Source: CAYGDP01 sp964348665
GTDB taxonomy: Bacteria > Verrucomicrobiota > Verrucomicrobiia > Palsa-1439 > CAYGDP01
Direction: 5' to 3'
Length of the DNA: 64,000 nt
Assembly: GCA_964348665.1 (NCBI GenBank)
Contig: CAYGDP010000012.1
Span: forward strand, 44,733-108,732
Part shown: positions 1-8,815 of the stretch, piece after piece
Numbering within the stretch: the stretch's first letter is position 1
Layout of the letters: each line of letters opens with the position of its first letter
Translations under genes and position numbers: made by a program
Notes under the pieces: generated by a model
The model's database searches: none
What the model saw: only the letters and a program-made list of their open reading frames with translations
Told to the model about the DNA's origin: nothing

Positions 1-2
1 CG

Positions 3-860
3 CATTTTTATGATGACAAAATCAAGACGACCGAGGACATCGAGCATTATCTCAAGCTTCCCTTGCTCACTTGCGTGCCTCACATTCAGTTGACGGGCGC
101 CATCGAACGCAGCCGCGAGGTGGTGGTGGAGCCGAAATCGATCGCGTCGGAATCGTTCCGCACGATGCGCGCCAATATATCAATCAGCCCCTCGGCCAAC
201 AAGATGAAGTTGTTCCTCATCACCAGCGCCGGACCCAGCGAAGGGAAATCCCTGGTTGCCTCGAACCTCGCCCAGGTTTTCGCCAATAACAGCCAGCGGA
301 CGTTATTGATCGACTGTGACTTGCGTCACCCTGTCCAGCAGCGGGTCTATCAATCCACAGCGCTAAGCCTTTCGACCTTTCTCGCCAACGCCAGTGGCGG
401 ACTGGAATCGGTCATCCAAAAAACCGACATCCCCAATCTCGATGTGATCACCTGCCACAGCATTCCACCCAACCCTCCGGAACTCCTCGGCTCGGCTAGG
501 ATGCGGGAACTCCTTAATTCCGTCCGCGATCGGTACGACCGCATCGTGGTGGACAGCCCGCCGATCACGGTGGTGAGCGATGCGGTGCTTCTGTTACCTT
601 ACGTGGAAGGCGTGATTTTGGTTGTTCATTTCCGCAAAATGCGCCGCGACCTCGTTGCGCGCGCGGTGCGAAAGCTCCGGGACGGAGACGTGCCGATTGT
701 CGGCGCGGTGCTCAACAATATTGACCTCAAAAAGAACGGGTATTATTATTACCCATATCACTACCATTACTACGGGCAATACGCTCAATCCAACAAGGCG
801 CAACCCAAACAGCCGATCGCGCCAGACACAACTGGTCACGATGAATCGCGACGCAACTAG
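3..860 (+). CDS. Polysaccharide tyrosine autokinase, C-terminal part (Wzc/CpsD type), cut by window start
   Basis: The reading frame is open to the first base, so this is the C-terminal 285 residues of a longer protein. The first visible residues (DDKIKTTEDIEHYL, then LPLLTCVP) match the linker that joins the Wzz-like membrane part to the kinase domain in bacterial tyrosine kinases. The P-loop is SAGPSEGKS, the second Walker motif is LLIDCDLRHP, and the third is RIVVDSPP. The tail has a tyrosine cluster (GYYYYPYHYHYYGQY), the usual autophosphorylation site that controls polymer length and export. It heads the glycan operon. An internal TTG at position 63 could be taken as a start, but the conserved sequence upstream argues against this. 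Confidence 0.9.
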   Translation, partial: HFYDDKIKTTEDIEHYLKLPLLTCVPHIQLTGAIERSREVVVEPKSIASESFRTMRANISISPSANKMKLFLITSAGPSEGKSLVASNLAQVFANNSQRTLLIDCDLRHPVQQRVYQSTALSLSTFLANASGGLESVIQKTDIPNLDVITCHSIPPNPPELLGSARMRELLNSVRDRYDRIVVDSPPITVVSDAVLLLPYVEGVILVVHFRKMRRDLVARAVRKLRDGDVPIVGAVLNNIDLKKNGYYYYPYHYHYYGQYAQSNKAQPKQPIAPDTTGHDESRRN

Positions 861-906
861 ATTTAGCGGAAATCGTTTTGATTCGATTCGCCGCGTTTCC
901 TCGTCC

Positions 907-941
907 CGCCCTTAGCGGTGTCGTTCTGCACCGCAAGGGCG
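907..941. repeat. Stem-loop in the 110-bp gap after the kinase gene
   Basis: CGCCCTT-A-GCGGTG pairs with CACCGC-AAGGGCG around an eight-base loop, with one bulged base. No T-run follows, so it is not a standard intrinsic terminator. It lies between the kinase gene and the polymerase gene and could act as an attenuator, an mRNA processing site or a dispersed palindrome. Confidence 0.5.
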
Positions 942-970
942 GCAGCCTGCCATCATCCTAGTCCGAAGCA

Positions 971-2356
971 ATGCGCTACCTCTCCCTATCGCTGGTAATG
1001 CTCCTGTTGTTGTTCGCTCCGTGGGCGTTCGGTTGCTCCGAAACATGGTCAGTTCTCATACTAAAGCTGGGAGTGGGGGCTAGCCTGCTGTTGACAATTC
1101 TTAGAATCTCCACCGCGAGCGCCCACGAAATTTCGCGGCCAATTTGGTCATGGCAATGGGGCGTGCCACTTGCCGCCCTTGGCGTTTTTCTCCTCCTGCA
1201 AGCCTGGAATCCTTCCCACGAATTCCAGGTAGCAGGGTCACCGCTGCATCCCCGGCCATTTATAGAATGGCTGCCATCCAGCGTTCATGCCAGTGCCACT
1301 TGGGAAACGATTGGACTTTGGAGCGCCTACGCCGCGTTGTTTTGGCTGGCGCGAACACTATTCCCAGCCACCTCGCGATGGAAACTCCTGTCGGTAACTC
1401 TCGTCGTGAGCGGTTTTTCGCTGGCGTTATTCGCCATCGCCCAGTATTTGTCAGGCACCCATAAAATCTTTTGGGTGCGGCCAATCCACGATCATCTCGG
1501 ACAAAACTGGAACGGGTTCTTTGGCACCTTTGTCAATCCCAATAACTATGCGGCGTATGTCAATCTCTTGATTCCCCTCGCCTTGTCCCTCGGCCGCCAG
1601 GCGCAACGAATGCAAGAGATGCCCGAGGTAAAAAGTCATCCCGGTTATCTGTTTTATTTCATGGCGGCGGTGATGATTGTCTCGGTGTTTCTCTCGCGGT
1701 CTCGGGCGGGGATCGTCATCTGCGTCGCATTGGTTGTCGGCTGGATTTCCTGGCAATATCTCCACAACGCCAAGAAAGGCCGGCAGGGAGAAAAAACACT
1801 TCTCATCGGAGTCCTGGCTCTTGTGTTGATCGGCGCGATTTCACTCTGGTACCTTGGCTTCGAACCCGTCCGCAAAGAACTGGCGACGCTGCGAAATCTT
1901 CCGGACGAAATGAAAGGCTCGCGCACCGTCAGTTACATCGCGACCCTGGATATGTTTTATGACCGATGGCTCTATGGGACCGGCGCGGGAACGTTTTCGT
2001 ACGCATTTCCCTTTTACAAACCGGCCTCACTGGGGGAAAACTACTACCGCTATCTCCATAATGATTGGTTGCAAACTCTCGCCGAACTCGGCACACTTGG
2101 CACTGCGTTGCTGGCGGCGTTTGTCGGCGGCGTGATTTGGAGCTGGCACCGATTGAAGCCATTGACCAAGAAAAACCATCCCGACCATGCCTCTGCATCC
2201 ATGCGGCGGCGATTGCGCGGCGCGTACATCTTGAGCGTATTCGGTGTGTTGCTGCATGCCATCATCGATTTTCCCCTGCAAATCCCCAGCATAGCCACCC
2301 TCGCCGTGGTCTTTTTTGCCCTCGCCACCACCCATGAGAAGGAAAATCCAATATGA
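971..2356 (+). CDS. O-antigen ligase/polymerase family membrane protein (Wzy_C-like), first copy
   Basis: This 461-residue protein is hydrophobic almost throughout. It has the hallmarks of the O-antigen ligase/polymerase family: a long periplasmic loop, the [19 protein letters not shown] segment, the FLSRSRAG turn, and a late [14 protein letters not shown] / [14 protein letters not shown] block typical of Wzy_C. The likely role is polymerising glycan repeat units, or ligating the finished chain, in the inner membrane facing the periplasm. Its last four bases overlap the start of the dehydratase gene (ATGA). A second, divergent member of the family is at 18583-19920, so one may be polymerase and the other ligase; sequence alone does not decide. 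Confidence 0.85.
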   Translation: MRYLSLSLVMLLLLFAPWAFGCSETWSVLILKLGVGASLLLTILRISTASAHEISRPIWSWQWGVPLAALGVFLLLQAWNPSHEFQVAGSPLHPRPFIEWLPSSVHASATWETIGLWSAYAALFWLARTLFPATSRWKLLSVTLVVSGFSLALFAIAQYLSGTHKIFWVRPIHDHLGQNWNGFFGTFVNPNNYAAYVNLLIPLALSLGRQAQRMQEMPEVKSHPGYLFYFMAAVMIVSVFLSRSRAGIVICVALVVGWISWQYLHNAKKGRQGEKTLLIGVLALVLIGAISLWYLGFEPVRKELATLRNLPDEMKGSRTVSYIATLDMFYDRWLYGTGAGTFSYAFPFYKPASLGENYYRYLHNDWLQTLAELGTLGTALLAAFVGGVIWSWHRLKPLTKKNHPDHASASMRRRLRGAYILSVFGVLLHAIIDFPLQIPSIATLAVVFFALATTHEKENPI

Positions 2357-3318
2357 AACGCGCCCTGATTACAGGCATCACCGGGCAGGACGGCTCGTTC
2401 ATCGCCGAACTGCTTCTGGAACAAGGCTATGAAGTCTATGGCATGGTGCGCCGGTCCAGCGTCGAACACTTTGAACGCATCCGCCACATCCAAGACCGCC
2501 TTCATTTGCTCCAAGGCGATCTCACCGACCAGTCGTCGCTCGATGAAGCAATTCGGACGATCGGTCCTGCGGAAATTTACAACCTAGGCGCGCAATCGTT
2601 TGTGCCAACTTCATGGAACCAACCGGTGCTCACAGCCGAAATCACCGGCATCGGCGCCACCCGCATGCTGGAGGCAATACGGAAATACAAGCCGGACGCA
2701 AAATTCTACCAAGGATCCTCCAGTGAGATGTTCGGCAAAGTGCGGCAAACACCGCAGACCGAGGATACCCCATTCTATCCCCGCAGCCCCTACGGAGTGG
2801 CCAAGGCCTACGCGCACTATATCACCGTCAATTACCGCGAAAGTTACAACCTGTTTGCCTGCTGCGGCATTCTCTTCAATCATGAGTCCGAACGGCGCGG
2901 GTTCGAGTTCGTTAGCCGCAAAGTTACTCACGCCGTCGCCCGAATCAAACTCGGTCTCGCCACGGAATTGCGAATGGGCAACCTCGACGCCAAACGGGAT
3001 TGGGGCTATGCCCCCGATTACGTGTTCGCCATGTACCAGATGCTCCAACAATCCAAACCCGACGATTATGTCATCGCCACGGGCAAAGCCCATTCTGTCA
3101 AGGATCTCATTCAGGTCGCCTTCGACTGCGTTGGATTGGATTGGAACAAACATGTCGTCATCGACCCCGCGCTCTATCGCCCCGCGGAGGTGGACCACCT
3201 CATCGGGGACGCTTCCAAGGCAAAACGGCAATTGGGCTGGCAACCGAAGGTTTCGTTCGAGGAAATGATCCGGCGGATGGTGGAGAACGACTTGAAATTC
3301 GCGAAGCGGGAATCCTAG
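2353..3318 (+). CDS. gmd: GDP-mannose 4,6-dehydratase
   Basis: This is a short-chain-dehydrogenase-fold enzyme converting GDP-mannose to GDP-4-keto-6-deoxymannose, precursor of GDP-fucose, GDP-rhamnose, perosamine and related sugars. The NAD(P)-binding motif GITGQDG is at residues 8-14, followed by the family-specific YGMVRRSS. The catalytic pair is Tyr147 and Lys151 in SPYGVAKAY. The segment [11 protein letters not shown] is characteristic of Gmd rather than of other epimerases. Length (321 residues) is within the normal range. No GDP-fucose synthase is recognisable nearby; the epimerase at 6808 and the C-methyltransferase at 7503 are the best candidates for acting on its product. Confidence 0.94.
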   Translation: MKRALITGITGQDGSFIAELLLEQGYEVYGMVRRSSVEHFERIRHIQDRLHLLQGDLTDQSSLDEAIRTIGPAEIYNLGAQSFVPTSWNQPVLTAEITGIGATRMLEAIRKYKPDAKFYQGSSSEMFGKVRQTPQTEDTPFYPRSPYGVAKAYAHYITVNYRESYNLFACCGILFNHESERRGFEFVSRKVTHAVARIKLGLATELRMGNLDAKRDWGYAPDYVFAMYQMLQQSKPDDYVIATGKAHSVKDLIQVAFDCVGLDWNKHVVIDPALYRPAEVDHLIGDASKAKRQLGWQPKVSFEEMIRRMVENDLKFAKRES

Positions 3319-3324
3319 TTCGTC

Positions 3325-4344
3325 GTGAATCGAAACTACAAAATCGCAACGGAGACGGTTCGTGTCGTTCTCCTCGTTTTCCTTGTTGCGTTCCTACTCG
3401 GCTATTATCATGTGGGGTATAAAACAGTCGCTCTATCGCTCGGCATGCGCGGTTTTCGATATAATTCCCAGCAAGAAGCACATAATTATCTGCAGAGCAT
3501 CGGTAATTCTCTGCCACAGGATTCCACCGACCCGTTGCGACGCGTTGAGAGTTATTTGATTTGGATTCGGCAACATGTCAACTTGCGCCCCAACCCAATC
3601 AACCATCCCAACCCCGCCTATCTGATCGAGCGGGGTGGCCTTTGCGGACAATTCATGACTGTCTTGCAGGGCTTGCTCCAAGCAAACGATTATGAAGCAC
3701 GGCAAATCATGCTCAATTGGAATGGCTCCAGCACCGCTCATGTGATCATCGAAGTGCGAATCGGCGACCACTGGATTGCAGTTGATCCACTGGGATTCGG
3801 CCATGATCTTTCGTTCAAAAACATTACCGTCTCTTATATACTCAAACAGAACGGTCAACCCGCCAGTGTATTCGATCTCTATTCCAATCCCTCGCTCCTC
3901 TCCCCAAAATACAAATTCGGCAGTGATTTCTTCCGGCAAGGCAGCGCATTCAAGGTTGAACCTGCTTCCGATTATCGCTCATTTCAAGTCACTCCGTCCT
4001 TCACCTACGGCCGCGACTGGCCAACAATTTCCGTTGCCAATCTCGAAGATGGCAGTTGGCTCTATCATTACGATCAATTTGCCTCCATCCATTTGCGAGA
4101 CGTGACTTGGTGGAGCGCGTTCCCCTATTTCAGCCGCCTGACTTTCTGGTTTGGGATGAATCCAATCGTCTTCCATTTCGAGTGGCCGCTCATCTTGCTC
4201 ACCCTTGGCGTATACGCGGTCTGGCGTAAGCGGAAAACATTTTCACGCGAAAAATTTCAGCGCTGCGAATATGCGTTCGCCGCTCTCTTCGCCCTCTACT
4301 CCATCGCCGTCACGTTTCTCTGGTGGAATCGGTTTCAACTCTAG
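3325..4344 (+). CDS. Membrane-anchored transglutaminase-like protein
   Basis: The protein has an N-terminal membrane segment (about residues 10-30), a central transglutaminase-like fold, and one or two hydrophobic segments near the C-terminus. A papain-like triad is visible: Cys108 in GGLCGQ, His139 in TAHVIIEV and Asp154 in IAVDP. The start is GTG, seven bases after the gmd stop. Transglutaminase-like proteins are common in exopolysaccharide loci, but their substrates are mostly unknown. The predicted topology puts the domain outside the cytoplasm, where it could process or crosslink a surface protein. The triad is clear; the function is inferred. Confidence 0.7.
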   Translation: MNRNYKIATETVRVVLLVFLVAFLLGYYHVGYKTVALSLGMRGFRYNSQQEAHNYLQSIGNSLPQDSTDPLRRVESYLIWIRQHVNLRPNPINHPNPAYLIERGGLCGQFMTVLQGLLQANDYEARQIMLNWNGSSTAHVIIEVRIGDHWIAVDPLGFGHDLSFKNITVSYILKQNGQPASVFDLYSNPSLLSPKYKFGSDFFRQGSAFKVEPASDYRSFQVTPSFTYGRDWPTISVANLEDGSWLYHYDQFASIHLRDVTWWSAFPYFSRLTFWFGMNPIVFHFEWPLILLTLGVYAVWRKRKTFSREKFQRCEYAFAALFALYSIAVTFLWWNRFQL

Positions 4345-4362
4345 CACAACCGGATCCAATCC

Positions 4363-5211
4363 ATGCGTCTTCCCGACTTGGCCGAGCTGCACGACCCGGA
4401 TCATCTCTTCCTGCGCGGACATGACGGTGACGAGTTTCATTGTCCTAGTCCTCGATCGTTTACGCGCCGGATGTATCGGGAGAGATTCGATGCCGTGCTA
4501 AGGGGGGTCGACCGGTGTCGAGCGGCCATTGGCAAACCGCCGCAGGAAATCTCCATTCTCGATATCGGTTGCGCACAAGGAAATTACAGTCTGACGCTGG
4601 CCGAACTTGGCTATCGCGTGGTCGCCATGGATCTAAAACTCTCGTTCCTTCGGTATCTTCGACTGAAATACGAGCGGGGCGCCGTGCATTGCATCAACGC
4701 CTCGCTGGAAGCCCCGCCATTCCGAAGTGGATTCGACATCGTGTTGCTCGGTGAAGTCATTGAACACGTCGCTCATCCAGATCGGTTGCTGGCAACGCTG
4801 CGCGAGCTACTCACCCCGGGAGGGTGGTTGGTTCTCACAACTCCCAACGGAGACCGATTTCATACGGGCCTGCCGACGCTCTCCCAGATCCAAGACCACA
4901 ATGCCTTGGAATCCAAGCAATTCAAACCGGATGCCGATGGCCATCTCTTTCTGCTCACCCGCGATGAGCTGCGCGCCGAAACAGCAAAGGCCGGCCTGGA
5001 TCGAATCGAGCATCAATACTTTTCAACCCCTTGGGTGACGGGCAGGCTTAAATTTCGCGTCCTGACCCGCTTTCTCCCGTTGGCCATTTCTTCTGGTTTG
5101 GACCGAGCATTTCTAAAAACCAACGTGCTAGCCCGACGATTTGCAGAGGGCCAGATGATTGTTGCGCAACGCCCAAAAACAAGCCCGGAACCTGCCTCCA
5201 TCCGCGAATGA
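4363..5211 (+). CDS. Class I SAM-dependent methyltransferase
   Basis: The SAM-binding motif I is ILDIGCAQGNYSL, followed by an acidic residue at the end of strand 2 (VVAMDLK), then FDIVLLGEVIEHV and the post-motif LTPGGWLVLTTPNG. This is the Methyltransf_11 pattern. The C-terminal part (about residues 185-282) is variable and probably binds the acceptor. It lies between glycan genes and overlaps the next glycosyltransferase by ATGA, so a sugar or lipid-linked glycan is the likely methyl acceptor. The exact position methylated cannot be told. Confidence 0.8.
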   Translation: MRLPDLAELHDPDHLFLRGHDGDEFHCPSPRSFTRRMYRERFDAVLRGVDRCRAAIGKPPQEISILDIGCAQGNYSLTLAELGYRVVAMDLKLSFLRYLRLKYERGAVHCINASLEAPPFRSGFDIVLLGEVIEHVAHPDRLLATLRELLTPGGWLVLTTPNGDRFHTGLPTLSQIQDHNALESKQFKPDADGHLFLLTRDELRAETAKAGLDRIEHQYFSTPWVTGRLKFRVLTRFLPLAISSGLDRAFLKTNVLARRFAEGQMIVAQRPKTSPEPASIRE

Positions 5212-6404
5212 AGGTTCTCCACGTCAATGATTACTATGATCGTGTCGGAGGCGCGGAAGTGATCCTTTTCCAAACGCTCCAGGGTCTCGAAGAGTCAAAC
5301 GTCACTAATGTTGTCGTTCATCAACACCCTAACCCGGCGGCTGATCCCTCTCGACAGTCGTATCAAATCCAAAACCTCGGCGATCCGGATTCTTCCCGCG
5401 ACTCCACCATCGAACAAACGTTTCGTGACATCCTCCACAAAGAAAACCCCGATGTCATTCACCTCTATTACCTCGGCAATCCGCGCATCGCCGAGATTAG
5501 CGTGGAAACATCCCCGACCGTGCAGAGCGTTTTCAATCACAACTTTTATTGTCCCGGCGGCCAGAAATATCTGCCGCATCTCGGTCGCGTTTGCCATAAA
5601 CCGTTCGGCGTAGGCTGCTACGCAGCGGCGTTTCTTACCCATTGCAATAGCATTCGGCCTCGGACGCTGGCCGCATCGCACGACCGCTGCTCGCAAACCC
5701 TTGGCAATCGGAGTCTCACGTTTCTACCGTTGAGCCAATACCAAGCTGACCGCCTCTGTGAGTCTGGTGTCGAGCCAAACCGCGTGACACTTCTGCCGCC
5801 ATTTACCAATCTTCCACTTCAAGAACCGATGCCCGCTGAATCTCCCCCCATGATTTTATTTGCGGGCCGTGTAACACCGCAAAAAGGGTTGGATACTCTC
5901 CTGCGATCTCTGGTTCGCGTGCAAACGCCGTTCTGTTTCGTTGTCGCGGGGGATGGTCTGGAATTGCCGAACGCAAAACGACTCGCCGATAAACTTGGCC
6001 TCTCTTACTGCACAAAGTTTCTCGGATGGACATCCGCCGAGAGTACCGAGGAACTCTACCGGCGCGCTTCCCTCGTCGTCGTGCCGTCCATCTGGCCAGA
6101 GCCATTCGGCATGGTCGGGATCGAAGCCATGAGCCATTCGAAACCCGTCGTTGCGTTTCGAGTGGGCGGCATCCCGGAATGGCTGTCGCACCGCGAAACC
6201 GGCATCCTGATCGAACCGTACGACGAGAACGCCATGACCCAGGCCATTGACGAATTGCTAACCAAACCGGACATGGCTTTGGCGATGGGACGCCGAGGAC
6301 GCGAGCGCGTTGAGAAAGAGTTTACTAAGCAACGATATGTGACTAAACTGCTGGCGGTTTATAAGGATGCCATTGCTGCAACCCAATCGAAGGAGCACAA
6401 ATGA
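5208..6404 (+). CDS. Glycosyltransferase family 4
   Basis: This GT-B retaining glycosyltransferase has 398 residues. The N-terminal domain opens with the usual strand and loop (VLHVNDYYDRVGGAEVI). The C-terminal donor domain has ILFAGRVTPQKGLDTLL and the E(x7)E motif in EPFGMVGIEAMSHSKPVV, followed by GGIPEWL. A Cys-rich stretch around residues 110-160 (CPGG, CHKPFGVGCYAAAFLTHC) is seen in a subset of GT4 enzymes. It overlaps its neighbours by ATGA at both ends, so it is translationally coupled in the glycan operon. Donor and linkage are unknown. Confidence 0.85.
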   Translation: MKVLHVNDYYDRVGGAEVILFQTLQGLEESNVTNVVVHQHPNPAADPSRQSYQIQNLGDPDSSRDSTIEQTFRDILHKENPDVIHLYYLGNPRIAEISVETSPTVQSVFNHNFYCPGGQKYLPHLGRVCHKPFGVGCYAAAFLTHCNSIRPRTLAASHDRCSQTLGNRSLTFLPLSQYQADRLCESGVEPNRVTLLPPFTNLPLQEPMPAESPPMILFAGRVTPQKGLDTLLRSLVRVQTPFCFVVAGDGLELPNAKRLADKLGLSYCTKFLGWTSAESTEELYRRASLVVVPSIWPEPFGMVGIEAMSHSKPVVAFRVGGIPEWLSHRETGILIEPYDENAMTQAIDELLTKPDMALAMGRRGRERVEKEFTKQRYVTKLLAVYKDAIAATQSKEHK

Positions 6405-6811
6405 AACTTGAAATCGTCAAGCCAACTTGCAATCCGCTGACCGTTTACGACGGCCGCGGCGGCATTTTCACCTACATCCCGAAAGAACCGTTGGTTGAAT
6501 TCAATATGCTCTACTTCCAGCCCGGCAAAAGCCGCGGGAATCATTATCATCCCGAATTCAACGAATATTTTCTAGTCGTGGACGGCCAAGGCGTCATGGT
6601 AACCCGCGACGCACCGGACGCAAAAGAAGAAGTCATTCACATGAGCAAAGGAATGTGCTCTCGCACCCCTGCCGGCACGGTTCATGCCTTCTACGCCATC
6701 ACACCCGTCACCGCAGTCGCGTTGCTGACCAAAAAATGGGATGATTGCAATCCGCCCATCGTGCGCGAGGATGTCATCAATCCCCAGTATTTCAATCCGC
6801 CCAACAAATGA
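6401..6811 (+). CDS. Cupin-domain protein of the glycan locus
   Basis: This 136-residue single cupin barrel has the metal-binding pattern of the family: GNHYHPEFNEYFLVVDGQG, then a second block ending in PAGTVHAFYAI. Small cupins of this sort in surface-polysaccharide clusters can be sugar isomerases or epimerases, or have unknown binding roles. It overlaps the glycosyltransferase upstream and the epimerase/dehydratase downstream (ATGA both times), so a role in nucleotide-sugar modification is likely but not proven. Confidence 0.75.
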   Translation: MKLEIVKPTCNPLTVYDGRGGIFTYIPKEPLVEFNMLYFQPGKSRGNHYHPEFNEYFLVVDGQGVMVTRDAPDAKEEVIHMSKGMCSRTPAGTVHAFYAITPVTAVALLTKKWDDCNPPIVREDVINPQYFNPPNK

Positions 6812-7506
6812 TCATTGTCGGTGTCGTGGGAGCAAACGGTTTCGTCGGCAACGCCCTCTGCGGCGCGCTCGCCCGCGTGGAAAGCGTCCAACTCAAAACT
6901 GTAACGCGGGAAACCTATGCCGACGCGAAGTCTCGTACCTACGATATCCTGATCAACGCCGCCATGCCCGCCGCCCGGTTTTGGGCCAAGAACAATCCAA
7001 CCGCCGACTTTGTCGAGACGGTGCAAAAAACCTCTTCCCTCGTCCAGGAATGGCGCTACACGAAATTTGTCCAAATCAGCAGCGTCTCCGCGCGCTGCCA
7101 GCTCGACACAGTGTACGGACGACACAAAGCCGCCGCCGAAAAACTTTGCGGTTTCGGTCGAAACCTAGTCGTCCGCCTCGGCCCAATGTATGGCCCGACA
7201 CTGACAAAAGGAGTGTTGATCGACATGCTGGAAGGCAAGAAAGTCTTCGTGGATGGCGCAAGCCGGTACTGCTTCGCTCCGTTGGATTTCTGCGCCAATT
7301 GGGTCGCCGCCAATCTGGACCGAAGTGGATTGGCCGAGGTTGGCGCGCGTAATGCAATCTCTCTACGCGAGGTCGCCGCGCATCTTGGCAAACCGATCGA
7401 GTTTCAAGGCGCGCAGGATCACCAGGAAATCCAAAATCCTGACCCTACATTTCCCGATGTCCGCGACGTGTTGAAGTTCCTGGACGCGAAGCGAATAAAG
7501 CCATGA
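6808..7506 (+). CDS. NAD-dependent epimerase/dehydratase or reductase (extended SDR)
   Basis: The start chosen is the ATG overlapping the cupin stop (ATGA), giving 232 residues that begin MIIVGVVGANGFVGNAL with the Rossmann GxxGxxG motif. An upstream in-frame extension has no family features. A Tyr-x-x-x-Lys pair appears in VYGRHKAA after a Ser-rich strand (ISSVSA), as expected for short-chain dehydrogenases. It is shorter than typical UDP-glucose epimerases. With gmd upstream and a sugar C-methyltransferase downstream, it may reduce the 4-keto group of a deoxysugar. Confidence 0.78.
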   Translation: MIIVGVVGANGFVGNALCGALARVESVQLKTVTRETYADAKSRTYDILINAAMPAARFWAKNNPTADFVETVQKTSSLVQEWRYTKFVQISSVSARCQLDTVYGRHKAAAEKLCGFGRNLVVRLGPMYGPTLTKGVLIDMLEGKKVFVDGASRYCFAPLDFCANWVAANLDRSGLAEVGARNAISLREVAAHLGKPIEFQGAQDHQEIQNPDPTFPDVRDVLKFLDAKRIKP

Positions 7507-8753
7507 ACATCACCGCCACTCGAATTGACCGCTGCCGGATTTGCAGCAACCGGTCGCTCCTCCCCGCCGTCAACATCGGCGATCAATACCTGTCGTCGCT
7601 CTTCCCGCCCACTCTTGATTATCGCGGCGACATTCCAAAACTTCCGCTGGACCTGGTGCTGTGTGAAAAAAAGGACCACGACACTTGCGGTCTCGTCCAG
7701 CTCGCGCATCAGATCGATCTCTCCGAAATGTACGCCGCCTACCCCTACACCAGCGCCACCAATTCCTCGATGTCGAAAATCCTCCAAAACATCGCCGACA
7801 ATGGCCGCGCGCTCGGCCACCTGCGCCCGGGAGATGTCATCCTCGATATCGGCGGCAACGACGGCACCCTGCTCTCCTTCTTCCGCGACGGCGGATACGA
7901 CCTCGTCTGCATTGACGCAGCGCAAAACATCAAGCCCGTCTTCGATCACCAGCGGGTCACTGGGTATTTTACCGCGAAATCGTATCAATCCATCGCCACA
8001 AAACCCGCGCGGCTCATCTTTAGCATCGCGATGTTCTATCACCTCGCCGATCCCATCGCCTTCGCGCGCGACGTCGCCGCGTGCCTCGATGACGACGGCG
8101 TGTGGATCATCCAGATGGCGTATTTGCCGACCATGTTGCAAACCAATATGTACGACAACATCGTCCATGAACATGCCGGCTACTACGGGACGCGTCATCT
8201 TCGATGGATGATGGAGCGTGTCGGTCTAGAAATCTTCGATGTCGAGCTCAACGACGTCTATGGGGGCAGCTTCCGTGTTTTTGTGAAGAAAAAAGGTTGT
8301 TCCCAATTCAAACCCTCCGCGTGCCTGCGCGACAATCTCGATGACGAACTGCGCCTCGGCATCTACGCGACCGCCACTTATGAGGCGTTTCGCCGGCGCA
8401 TCGAGCGGACACGAGACGAGCTGCGGAAACTCTGCGGAGAAATCAAGGCGGCAGGAAAAAAAATCTGGGTCTACGGTGCCTCAACCAAAGGCAATACCAT
8501 TCTCCAATACTGCAACCTAGGCAAAGAGGACCTCGTCGCCGCGGCCGATGCTAATCCGTTCAAGTTCGGCAAATTTATCGTGGGCGCCGATATTCCCATC
8601 ACCGACGAGCCAACGATGCGCGCCGCGCGCCCCGATTATTTGCTCGCGCTACCCTACAGTTTTGTGGACGCATTCATGAAACGAGAAGCCGTGTTGATCG
8701 CGCAAGGGACGAAATTCATCGTTCCCCTTCCCGACGTTCGGATTCTGCCGTGA
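7503..8753 (+). CDS. Nucleotide-sugar C-methyltransferase-like protein
   Basis: This 416-residue protein has the three-part layout of TylCIII-type sugar C-methyltransferases: an N-terminal zinc site (Cys11, Cys14, Cys54, Cys62), a central SAM domain (VILDIGGNDGTLLSFF) and a C-terminal Rossmann-like domain (KKIWVYGASTKGNTILQYC). The segments IVHEHAGYYGTRHLRWMME and YGGSFRVFV are typical of the family. Such enzymes add a methyl group to C3 of 4-keto-deoxysugars, which fits the Gmd product and suggests a branched deoxyhexose in the polymer. The start overlaps the previous gene by ATGA. Confidence 0.82.
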   Translation: MNITATRIDRCRICSNRSLLPAVNIGDQYLSSLFPPTLDYRGDIPKLPLDLVLCEKKDHDTCGLVQLAHQIDLSEMYAAYPYTSATNSSMSKILQNIADNGRALGHLRPGDVILDIGGNDGTLLSFFRDGGYDLVCIDAAQNIKPVFDHQRVTGYFTAKSYQSIATKPARLIFSIAMFYHLADPIAFARDVAACLDDDGVWIIQMAYLPTMLQTNMYDNIVHEHAGYYGTRHLRWMMERVGLEIFDVELNDVYGGSFRVFVKKKGCSQFKPSACLRDNLDDELRLGIYATATYEAFRRRIERTRDELRKLCGEIKAAGKKIWVYGASTKGNTILQYCNLGKEDLVAAADANPFKFGKFIVGADIPITDEPTMRAARPDYLLALPYSFVDAFMKREAVLIAQGTKFIVPLPDVRILP

Positions 8754-8815
8754 CTATCCCCTCTTGTCGCTCTCGTGTCGTTCCCCGTTTTTCGCTGTCC
8801 ATCCATAATTGACTC

